This document shows, piece after piece, positions 18,525-30,953 of a stretch of DNA of 64,000 nt. Source of the stretch: a bacterium (lineage in GTDB: Bacteria > Auribacterota > Auribacteria > Auribacterales > Auribacteraceae). The position numbers and the translations under genes were made by a program. Under the pieces are notes generated by a model, which had not been told where the DNA came from, searched no databases, and saw only the letters and a program-made list of their open reading frames with translations. The stretch spans positions 328,464 to 392,463 of the forward strand of contig JACKPL010000001.1 of the NCBI GenBank assembly GCA_024233545.1. The letters are read 5' to 3'. Position 1 is the stretch's first letter; every line of letters begins with the position of its first letter.

Positions 18525-19844
18525 TTATTTTTTCGTCAAGAGGTTATTTTCAAGTTTGTACTGAACATCACGAATTCTATCCAGCATTTCTTCACTGATT
18601 TGTTGATAGAGTTCACGGGCTTTAGTGCCTTTTTGCTCCTTTATGGCGGTCATGTACGGTTTCCCGTAACCGACACGGACTTTATGAAAGCGAGGAAATT
18701 TTGCTCCTTTCGGGAGAACATGGTTCGTACCTTCTATATATACCGGAATAATCGGTTTTTCAGCTTTATGAGCGATCAAGCCCGCACCGCTTTTTGCAGT
18801 GCCGATCGACCCGTCAGGCGAACGAGTCCCTTCGGGGAAGAGCAGTACGGATTGTCCTTCGCTGACTGCCTGCAAAACATCTTTTATGGTGCCGGGTGTA
18901 GGGTTGTCCCGGTCGATTAAGATAAGGTTGCATGGATTGAGAATCGATGAACGGAGCGACGATTTAGCGAGAAAGTTTATCTGAAACGGAAAGCCAAACC
19001 CTGCCGCCGGTGGATCAAGGTTACTGATATGATTTGATACAATAAGCCCGGAAAATGACTCGATAACTTTATAGTCTTCATAATAAAATTCTATCCGGCA
19101 CACGAGTGTATAGAACGTTTTTAAAATTGATTTATATATATTGTAAATTTTGTTTGATGATTCCCATTTTTTTCTTGCAATGACATCGAGAACAACGCGG
19201 AGCTGAGTCTCTGGCGTGAGGTGCGTCGAATCGATAAACACAGCATTTTTTGCTTTGCGCAACGGGTTTGCCGACCGTGATGTATCGTGGATATCTCGTT
19301 CTTCAAGGTTTTTCTTAACTTCTTCGAGGCTGATGGGGATTTTTTTTTCGCTCAGTTCAAGCCAACGCCGCTGAGCACGAGTGTTGATATGGGCTGAAAC
19401 GAAAAATTTATAGTTTGCATGCGGCAATACTGCCGTTCCGATGTCTCTGCCGTCCATGACACAATCGTGTGCACGGGCAATCGAACGCTGTATGGTAAGG
19501 AGAAATTTTCTCACGGCGGGGAATGCGGCGATTTTAGATACAAAATTGGAAATATACGGTTCGCGTATTGATTCGCTTACATTTTTTCCATCTAATAGAA
19601 CTTTATTTCCTTCGGTTCTCTGTTCGATTGAAATCGAAGTTCCGCGCAGTATTTTTTTTATATCTTTTTCCGCGCATAATTTTTCTACATACTCGATTCC
19701 TTTCGTAGCAATGATTTTTAAAGTAATTGCCCTGTATAATGCGCCGGTATCAAGGTATACATATCCAAGTTTCTGAGCAAGTTGCTTGGCAAGAGTACTT
19801 TTGCCGGAACCGGCATAGCCGTCAATTGCGATTGAAATTCCCAT
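18525..19844 (-). CDS. Cytidylate kinase fused to 1-acylglycerol-3-phosphate acyltransferase
   Basis: One open frame joins two enzymes. Counting from ATG at 19844 (439 residues), the N-terminal part has the P-loop GYAGSGKS at 9-16 and typical Cmk motifs (YLDTGALYRA, MDGRDIGTAVLP), and phosphorylates CMP/dCMP. The C-terminal part from about residue 240 has the PlsC acyltransferase motifs NHISNLD (271-277) and FPEGTRS (336-342), and would make phosphatidic acid. An alternative ATG six codons upstream (19862) is possible; I prefer 19844 because GAGG precedes it at a suitable distance. The frame is continuous with no suspect run at the joint. It overlaps the rmlD-like gene end by 23 bases and precedes rpsA. 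Separate neighbouring cmk and plsC genes are known in chlamydiae; the fusion is less usual. Confidence 0.9.
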   Translation of the reverse strand: MGISIAIDGYAGSGKSTLAKQLAQKLGYVYLDTGALYRAITLKIIATKGIEYVEKLCAEKDIKKILRGTSISIEQRTEGNKVLLDGKNVSESIREPYISNFVSKIAAFPAVRKFLLTIQRSIARAHDCVMDGRDIGTAVLPHANYKFFVSAHINTRAQRRWLELSEKKIPISLEEVKKNLEERDIHDTSRSANPLRKAKNAVFIDSTHLTPETQLRVVLDVIARKKWESSNKIYNIYKSILKTFYTLVCRIEFYYEDYKVIESFSGLIVSNHISNLDPPAAGFGFPFQINFLAKSSLRSSILNPCNLILIDRDNPTPGTIKDVLQAVSEGQSVLLFPEGTRSPDGSIGTAKSGAGLIAHKAEKPIIPVYIEGTNHVLPKGAKFPRFHKVRVGYGKPYMTAIKEQKGTKARELYQQISEEMLDRIRDVQYKLENNLLTKK

Positions 19845-20798
19845 TTTTCTGTTTTTCCTCACGCATCTGTTTGTCTCTGTGTAAACATTCTTTCATATTG
19901 CGCGGCACGAAACCGAGTTCGTGCTTTGCGCGGTCAATGGAAAGCGAACAGTCGCTTCCCCGTTGTACTTTATTTTGTATGTCTGCCATTGTAACGGGAC
20001 ATAATAGCTGGAGAGAGAAACCAAATATCTGTGCCGTTTGTTCTCCTATCTGGTAACGAGAGAGGGTATCGGGTCCGCCTAGATGAAAAATACGCGATAC
20101 TTTTCCCGAGTTGCCGTGTACCATATGTTCAAGCAGTATGGCGGTTGCTTGGCATAAATCGCCGGAGTAGAGCGGCGTTCGGTATTGATCGGTAAATAAA
20201 AATTGTTTTTTACCAGCTTGAATACCTTCAAGCAGTTTGTCAAGATACCCTCCTTTTGCCTCAGGAGCATTTTTTCCATATGATAATGCTATACGGCAGA
20301 CTATATTCGATTCAAGAGCGTTCAGCACACTTTGTTCGGCAAGAAGTTTTGTTTCGCCGTAATAATTTACTGGGTTGGGAGCATCGCTTTCGGTATATGC
20401 GCCTTTTTTACCGTCAAAAACTAAATCCGTCGAGAAAAAAATTACCGGAGTGCCATTATCGTTTGCATAATTTACAATATGTTGAGTTGCTTTCAATATT
20501 AATGCGTGCGGCATATGTCCGGTCTTGTTCACATATATCAGGCGATGTTACTGCCGCTAAGTGAACGACGCAGTCAAACCGTTTTTAAATAAATCCATTC
20601 GAATGTTTCGTTCGGATGACAAGTCGCATTCCACTCCATTCTCTGCGGTAAACTGCAAAGCTGTTCTGTGGCTGTGCGGTATTACGGTATACATATTGCG
20701 CAGAAATACCGCGAGGTTGGTTCCTAAAAACCGCTTGCTCCCGTTATTAAAATACGGGGAGGTGTTGAGATGCATTTTCGCAGACGGTTTATCTTCAT
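19822..20798 (-). pseudogene. dTDP-4-dehydrorhamnose reductase-like (RmlD family), frameshifted
   Basis: An extended short-chain dehydrogenase related to RmlD, which makes the last step of dTDP-rhamnose synthesis. Reading from ATG at 20798, the Rossmann motif ITGASGF-LG is split by one missing T in a T-run (about 20726-20730). FDCVVHLAAVTSP then continues after a missing base near 20576-20581, and the frame that carries YYGETK (the YxxxK catalytic pair) starts after an extra A near 20491-20493. With those three single-base corrections a normal protein of about 325 residues appears. The interrupted frame is therefore more likely a sequencing artefact than decay. Rhamnose synthesis is inferred; MAT2B-like NAD-epimerases are similar. 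Adjacent glycan genes are absent on this side. Confidence 0.75.
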
Positions 20799-20918
20799 AT
20801 GGTTCTCTATAATTTCCTGCCATTTTTGTAAAGATGCTCCCAGTATCAAAACGCTTATGCTCATAACGGATATATATATAGTATAAGCAATGGGTATGGG
20901 TTATGGCGTATCATCAAT

Positions 20919-21121
20919 TCATACCATGGAATAATAATAATAAGTAGAGGGAGAAAAAAACATAGAGTAATATTCCCCACAAGCCGCCCAGTCCATTACA
21001 TTGCTCCACGCAAGAACTAGTGTTTTAACCATACCCCATACAAAGAAAATACATGTACCTGCTAATCCGATGACTAGCAATGAAATGCCTGTGATGAATA
21101 CTACTTTTTAAATACAGCCAT
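20919..21121 (-). pseudogene. Possible small membrane protein, frameshifted
   Basis: In an otherwise gene-free stretch upstream of the rRNA promoters, the minus strand has AGGAAAATA followed by ATG at 21119-21121. The frame stops after six codons, but adding one base to the T-run at 21105-21109 opens a frame. It encodes a basic start, a long hydrophobic segment (with VFITGISLLVIGLAG) and a polar rest of about 65 residues in all. The break is of the same kind as those in neighbouring genes. Evidence is modest: good start signal, good helix, no family. The right boundary is also uncertain because of a 7-base A-run near 20954-20960. Confidence 0.35.
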
Positions 21122-21290
21122 TATTTTCCTCAACGCGTGCACTGGCAGTTCATAGACCTAAATAGAATACGACCATTTATAATGAAAATCAAGAGGCATA
21201 GAAGAATCGGCTTGGAAAAAGTTAAAATGAACTCAAAAAATAACAAAATGATCTAATTTTAAAGAAAAAAAAGATTTTTTAAAAAAAGGG

Positions 21291-21319
21291 TTGACTTGTG
21301 ATTCAGGCTGTCGTAGTAT
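21291..21319 (+). promoter_or_regulatory. rRNA operon promoter P1
   Basis: TTGACT at 21291-21296 and TAGTAT at 21314-21319 are separated by 17 bases. Long A- and T-tracts immediately upstream (about 21255-21288) look like an UP element. The site is about 200 bases before the 16S gene. Confidence 0.7.
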
Positions 21320-21384
21320 ATGCGCCACATCACTTATGAGATGCGAAAGTCTTTGATAAATGTTAAAATTATTTAATATTTATG

Positions 21385-21414
21385 TTGACAATAGAAAAAA
21401 GAGAATGCTATAAA
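21385..21414 (+). promoter_or_regulatory. rRNA operon promoter P2
   Basis: A perfect TTGACA at 21385-21390 and TATAAA at 21409-21414 with 18 bases between them, downstream of P1 and about 110 bases before the 16S gene. Tandem promoters are typical of rRNA operons. Confidence 0.7.
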
Positions 21415-21429
21415 TCTTGGCACCTTTGA

Positions 21430-21442
21430 TGATCTTTGAAAA
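21430..21442 (+). promoter_or_regulatory. boxA-like antitermination site in rRNA leader
   Basis: TGATCTTTGAAAA resembles the boxA element (TGYTCTTTGAAAA) at which NusB-NusE load to protect rRNA transcription from Rho. It lies between promoter P2 and 16S. Confidence 0.5.
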
Positions 21443-21520
21443 TTTAGTTTTGATGATATGCGATAAGCTTTAAGTCAACGTCAAATCCATGATTATACAA
21501 TAATCATAAATACAAAGAGT

Positions 21521-23097
<1,577 letters not shown>

Positions 23098-23237
23098 AGT
23101 ATGGTGATGCTGAAAATAACTGTTTTGCAGAGTTGACGGCAAAACATTCTTTTCACTAAAAAGCATTGATCATATATCAGTCGATAGCCTCTGTCGCATA
23201 CATCAAAATTAAATAATATAATTTACCTAATATTAAG

Positions 23238-23314
<77 letters not shown>

Positions 23315-23321
23315 TTAGATT

Positions 23322-23394
23322 GGGGATATAGCTCAACTGGGAGAGCGCCGCCCTTGCACGGCGGAGGTTACCGGTTCGATCCCGGTTATCTCCA
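23322..23394 (+). tRNA. tRNA-Ala (TGC)
   Basis: Acceptor GGGGATA pairs with TATCTCC. Anticodon TGC is at 23355-23357 and the T-arm GTTCGATCC follows. No CCA is encoded after the discriminator A. It is the second spacer tRNA, seven bases after tRNA-Ile. Confidence 0.97.
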
Positions 23395-23436
23395 TTGCTT
23401 TAAATTTTAATTATCATACGATAGTTTATGGTAAGT

Positions 23437-23449
23437 TGTTCTTTGACAG
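23437..23449 (+). promoter_or_regulatory. boxA-like site before 23S rRNA
   Basis: TGTTCTTTGACAG closely matches the boxA antitermination element and lies between tRNA-Ala and 23S, where a second boxA is commonly found in rRNA operons. Confidence 0.5.
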
Positions 23450-23491
23450 TATTATATATAGATATAACAATTTCATCAAGCTAGACAAATT

Positions 23492-26507
<3,016 letters not shown>

Positions 26508-26575
26508 ATTTTTTCTTGCTTGTATGATTTTGTTTATCTTATATAATACTGTCATTTATATTTTAATTACATTTT

Positions 26576-26689
26576 CCCGGTGACACTAGCAGAGGGGTCA
26601 CACCCGTTCCCATTCCGAACACGGCAGTTAAGCCCTCTTACGCCGATGGTACTGCAACGATAGGTTGTGGAGAGTAGGGAGTTGCCGGG
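26576..26689 (+). rRNA. rrf: 5S ribosomal RNA
   Basis: About 114 bases with the terminal helix CCCGGTGAC pairing (with G-U) to GTTGCCGGG, and the conserved core CCATTCCGAACACGG. It lies 68 bases after 23S. A run of six T follows directly and may help end the operon transcript. Confidence 0.95.
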
Positions 26690-26852
26690 TTTTTTGCCCA
26701 AATTCCGTCTGCAGTCTGTCCCCTTTTTGCTACAGCGTATCTGTCCGGTTATGATACATCCTTTCTCCTTTTTTGCAGAAAAAAGCAGGTATAAAACTTG
26801 TTAGTTACCTGTTTATCAGTTTTCTGTACAAACCATTATGAAGGAGCGGCTT

Positions 26853-27790
26853 ATGAAACGATGTAACACGGTTGAGGCAGGGTTTACTTTTCTCGAGTTG
26901 CTGATAGTTTTTTCCGTTATTTCTATTTTGACAATTATGCTGTTTCCGTCAGTTCACAAATTAAAACAGCAGAGCAGGCAGGCAACATGCATCAATAATC
27001 ACCGGCAACTCGCTATCGCTTCTATTTTGTATGCAAATGAATCGATGGAAAAACTTCCTGTTGATTTGGTCAAACTTTCAACCGGCAATTATTTGGTGCC
27101 TGCTCCTCAAATTTTGCCAGAAGAGACTAACTTCTTTTCAAGCACGGCATATGCATCTCCTACAATGAACACCTTTTATAACAATCAGTACGACCTTTTA
27201 AAGTGCCCTGAAGTAGAGGGGTCAATTTTCGATTCTCCACCGGTTCATTCATATGGGTTTAACGTATTTATTACGGGAATGCGCGTGGACCTTATTGAAA
27301 GCGCTACAACTACGGTGATGATTACCGATAGTTTTTTCAGGCGGTTTCCGGTTCTCCTGAGGTTGCGTTTCGCCATGGAATAGGCGTTGCAATTGCGGCA
27401 TATGTTGATGGGCATGTGGAATATTTTAAAGATATTATTCCGCCGTCACATTTTACTCCGCAGAACGATTCTGATGAAGATTTTACCGCGCCTCCCGATT
27501 CACCATCGGATGAAGGCGAAGAAAATGATAGTCCCAAAAATAATAACGGGTTAGGCAATGGCGGTGAAGAAGGCGAAGATACCCTGAAAGGCGAAGACCC
27601 GTCAAATCCTGCTCATGGCGATGACGGCGATAACCCGGGCAATGGAAACGACAAAGATAAAGACAAAGGTAATAACGGATTAGGAAACGGCGGCGAAGAG
27701 TCGCAAGGCGAAGATACCCCGAAAGGCGAAGACCCGTCAAACCCTGCTCACGGCGATGGAGATCATCCGGGTAAAGGAAAAAATAAGTAA
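26853..27790 (+). pseudogene. Pilin-like protein with H-x9-DG motif and repeated acidic tail, frameshifted
   Basis: Start at 26853 (AAGGAG seven bases upstream). The prepilin signal AG-FTFLELL has the peptidase site and the conserved Glu at position +5, followed by a hydrophobic helix, as in type II secretion or type IV pseudopilins. A globular part follows, then FRHG...YVDGHVEYF, the H-x9-DG motif of DUF1559-like pilin-type proteins. The frame breaks at the T-run 27332-27337; adding one T restores the H-x9-DG motif and a tail of about 120 residues. The tail is acidic and Gly/Asn-rich, with two similar 43-residue copies. Total about 317 residues. It would be an exported, fibre-forming or surface protein. 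Confidence 0.75.
27542..27780 (+). repeat. Two tandem 129-base coding repeats in pilin tail
   Basis: Copies start at 27542 and 27671, giving a 129-base (43-codon) period in frame. Each encodes NNGLGNGGEE, then GEDT-x-KGEDPSNPAHGD and a Gly/Asp/Asn/Lys-rich spacer. The copies differ by several substitutions and small in-frame changes, so the duplication is not recent. Low-complexity, acidic, probably unfolded. Confidence 0.8.
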
Positions 27791-27868
27791 ACGTATTTAG
27801 ATAAACTTTTATTATAACTATTCGATAATACTTTTAAGGAGAATACTAACTAATACAAAATACAATAA

Positions 27869-28492
27869 ATGGCTCGATGTAAAGTACGCGGATTTACGTT
27901 TATCGAATTGCTCATTGTTTTCTCGGTAATTTCCGTTTTGACGGTATTGCTTGCGCCATCGGTGCATAAAATGAAAGAGCGCGCGGCAGGCAGGCGGCGT
28001 GTATCGGTAACCAGCGACAGTTAGCTATGGCGGTGTTATTGTATGCTAACGAGGCGCAAAATATCCTGCCTACGAGTTTAGCATCGTTTATGGGAAGCGG
28101 TTATTTGCCTCAGAAACCGTTGCCAACGGAACATTTTTCTTTACATCGACTGTTTATGCGCAGTACAATATTGCGGAATTTTATAATAACGATTTTCAGT
28201 TGACTCAATGCCCCGAAGTGCACGGTTCGATACTGGATGCGCCGCCAGTCTATTCTTACGGGCTTAATGTATATGTTGCGGGGCTCCAGCTTGATGTCAT
28301 AGAAAGTGTCGGTACTACGCTTGTTTTAGGCGACAGTTTTTTTCTGCCATATCCAGCAACGACGAAATGGCGTTCCGTCATGAGGATACAAACTGTATTG
28401 CCGCGTATATCGACGGGCATATCGAGCTCTTTTCTCTGCCATTCCCGACACTAAGTTCTCTCCCCAACAAGATTGATATAACTATAATATAA
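27869..28492 (+). pseudogene. Second pilin-like protein with H-x9-DG motif, frameshifted
   Basis: A paralogue of the preceding gene. It has prepilin signal RG-FTFIELL with hydrophobic helix, then QLAMAVLLYANEAQ, then the pair CPEVHGSILDAPPVYSYG that nearly repeats the equivalent CPEVEGSIFDSPPVHSYG of gene 1. It ends in FRHEDTNCIAAYIDGHIELF, again H-x9-DG. Three single-base breaks, near 27979-27996, 28140-28142 and 28353-28355, divide it; corrected it has about 207 residues and lacks the acidic tail of its neighbour. It follows by 78 bases on the same strand, so the two are probably cotranscribed and could be major and minor subunits of one structure. Confidence 0.7.
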
Positions 28493-28634
28493 ATATAGAA
28501 AACTTCCTTGTATGCCAAATATACGCTGTCAGACGTTAAAAACAAAACTAAGTTATGCCGCCTATAAACTTAGGCATACTCTTTGCTTAATCTTGCCTAG
28601 AATATAGTAGTGGTAGATTCAACAAAGAGAAAAT

Positions 28635-29671
28635 ATGCCGAGAGTTTCAATTATTGTTCCAACCTATAACCGTCCTCATTTATTAGAGCGGGCGTTGTGT
28701 AGTATTATGCAACAAACATTCCGTGATTTTGAGGTGATAGTTGTAAATGATGCCGGTTGCAGTGTTGAAAACCATGTGCGCAAATTCAAAGCTTTTTCCA
28801 TTAAGACTATAAACCTGACTGCTAATGGCGGCTCATCGATAGCTCGTAACAAAGCGATTGAATGTGCATCGGGTAAATATATTGCCTATCTCGATGACGA
28901 TGATATTTTTTATCCGAACATATTCAGAGCCTTTATACTGCCGCTGAATCAACTGCGAGTGATTTTGTCTATTCGGAATGTGCGGATGTGCTTGAAAATG
29001 CTTGTGGCGAAACTATTGCCGAGGTTGAGAGGTTTTCCCGCCGTATCATCCAAGCCTCATTAAACGGAAAAATTTTATTCCTGTGTGTTGTATTTTGCAT
29101 GCACGGGCGCTATTCGAAAAAACAGGTTTTTGATCCGAAAATACTTTTGCTGAAGATTGGGAAATGTGGTTTCGAATGTCACGGATAACTAGTTTTATCA
29201 TCTGCGGAAAGTTACCTGCGAATACCGGAAAGTATTGTCCAAGAGAGATAAAAATGCTCAATCGAAAACACTTGAAAATAATCAGTCGTTTGCCAATCTT
29301 CTCTTTGAGAAATATAATATTGTAGCTGATATTCGCAAAAGATTTCCCATTATTCCGGAGGAAGTTCTTCAACAGGTTTCCTTCAGTTCAAAAACCGCCC
29401 GGTTTATCTATATGGAGCAGGGAGCTATTGTGAACAAGTTATTCCGGCGCTGAAAAACACCCCTAGCCGGTGTGTTTGATATACATGCCGATTCAGTGAA
29501 AGAAAACATAAAAAACGGTATGGCGTGGATGTCCTGCATCCGGCGGAAATGGTTTCTATGGTTGATATTCCCGTTCTCTCAACCGTCGTTGACCGAATCG
29601 CGGATGTGCTGGAATCAATTTATTCCTATAAAGGAAATGTTGAACATGTCTTTTTCTTGACGACTTTTTGA
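28635..29671 (+). pseudogene. Family 2 glycosyltransferase, frameshifted
   Basis: The N-terminus is a textbook GT-A fold start: VSIIVPTYNRPHLLERAL, then VIVVNDAG and ARNKAIECASGKYIAYLDDDD, which carries the DxD metal site. After several single-base breaks the protein continues with a SECADVLENACGE region, PVCCILHARALFEKTG, then AEDWEMWFRM (the ED-W catalytic-base motif of GT2 enzymes). It ends with a distinctive C-terminal domain (GVDVLHPAEMVSMVDIPVLS) to the stop at 29669-29671. Total about 345 residues when corrected. The acceptor and sugar are unknown. Position next to pilin-like and methyltransferase genes suggests surface glycan or glycoprotein work, by inference. Confidence 0.72.
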
Positions 29672-29707
29672 TGATGTATGCAACGCTTATACTATAAGGA
29701 ACAACAG

Positions 29708-30738
29708 ATGAGCCGGACTATATCCCGACATATCCCGACATATCCCGACATATCAAAAGTTAAACAGAGCCGAAACAGTTGAACATATTGAAAACGCAAT
29801 ACAACGGTTGAGGAAGAAAGCGCAACAGGGCTTCATCTTGGATGCGGCAATGACATAATTCCGGGTTTAATCAACTGCGACCAGTTTAGCAGTGCGGCGG
29901 ATATACAGCTCAATGCGGTTGATTTGTCGTGTTTTGCAGATGAATCGGTTGATTATATCGAAAATAACCATATGATTGAGCATCTCTCGTTCAGCGAAGT
30001 ACGGAGTGCCCTCGCAGAATGGAACAGAGCCCTCACAAAGGGCGGTTGGCTGGTTATTACCTGTCCTGATTTAGATGCGGTTGCTCAGCTTTTGGTTCGC
30101 TCCTGATACTGATTTAACTGATGGCGTATCGAAAGAGTATATCCTGAAAATGTTTTACGGGTCGCAGGAGAATCCGGGGATGTTTCACAAAAGCGGGTTT
30201 AACCGAGATATTCTTGCCGGATTGCTTGAACTGCATGGGTTTGAGGTGGAATTCTCGTATACGCCGTACCCTGAACGGACAACGCCGTCGTTGCTGGTGA
30301 TAGCGCGAAAAGTTCGGTCGGCGGAATGTGCCGGTTCCGGTGCTTCACGCGGCGAAATGAAATGCGAAAATGCAGTGTTTTATCGGGATAAACGGTTTTC
30401 TGCACGAGTCGATACCTATAAAAAAGCTGAAGGCAGATATCGCCGGATATGTAGATAAAAAGACAAGCGGGTGCGGTTGCCGTCTATGGTATGGGCGAAT
30501 TATGCGAAATAATCGTGTCGGCGTTGAATGATGGAATTCTATCAGCGGTTATCGATAAAGAGTGCGGCACTGCCGGCAGGACATTCTGCGGGTTGCCGGT
30601 GATTTCCATCCGTGATTTATCCGCATACGGGATAAAAATATCGTTATTGCATCGACTGCACATAAACGGGACATAGAAACACGGCTTAACCGACAGCTTG
30701 CCGATCAGAATATTGTACTTATACCGCTCGATATATAG
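29708..30738 (+). pseudogene. SAM-dependent methyltransferase joined to Rossmann CoA-binding-like domain, frameshifted
   Basis: An AAGGA precedes ATG at 29708. The methyltransferase part shows LHLGCGND (SAM-binding glycine motif), the acidic DQF/ADIQ region, VDYIENNHMIEHLS and GGWLVITCPDLD, the pattern of class I Methyltransf_11 enzymes acting on small molecules or sugars. After further breaks, a second domain begins AVAVYGMGELCEIIV (glycine-rich nucleotide-binding loop) and runs through TFCGLPVISI and NIVIASTAHKRDIETRL to the stop at 30736-30738. That domain resembles FlaA1/CoA-binding-type Rossmann folds. Because of the shifts I cannot tell whether this is one protein (about 340 residues) or two overlapping ones. 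A 10-base tandem repeat near the start affects the frame. Confidence 0.65.
29721..29750 (+). repeat. Perfect 10-base tandem repeat, three copies, near a start codon
   Basis: TATCCCGACA occurs three times in a row, 13 bases after the ATG of the methyltransferase-like gene. Ten is not a multiple of three, so copy number sets the reading frame. With two copies (or five) the ATG frame runs directly into the conserved reading frame downstream; with the three copies shown it does not. Confidence 0.85.
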
Positions 30739-30953
30739 AGGGTATCCATTTCAGCAAGGCGCATCTCTTCTTTCCATAAAAATCAATTGTATCAAGTTCG
30801 TATTCTTCGATATGCGAGTAATCGTTAGGAATAAATCGGCGTTAGTTCCGTTCAAAAATTTTTATTGTTTGCGCACTGATTATTTGATAGGTTAAATGGT
30901 AACTTTTTTAAGCGGAATCTTTAAATACCACAAACCGAATGGGAGACGTTTTA

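Noticed and set aside
27416..27790. Separate acidic-repeat gene starting at an internal ATG
   Set aside because: The ATG has no ribosome site, and the frame continues directly from the H-x9-DG part of the pilin-like protein once one T is restored; it is the pilin tail.
30739..30953. Intergenic stretch before the EF-G2 gene, checked for RNA genes or coding remnants
   Set aside because: No tRNA fold, no strong promoter pair and no continuous coding frame seen; the sequence is mixed and AT-rich at its end.
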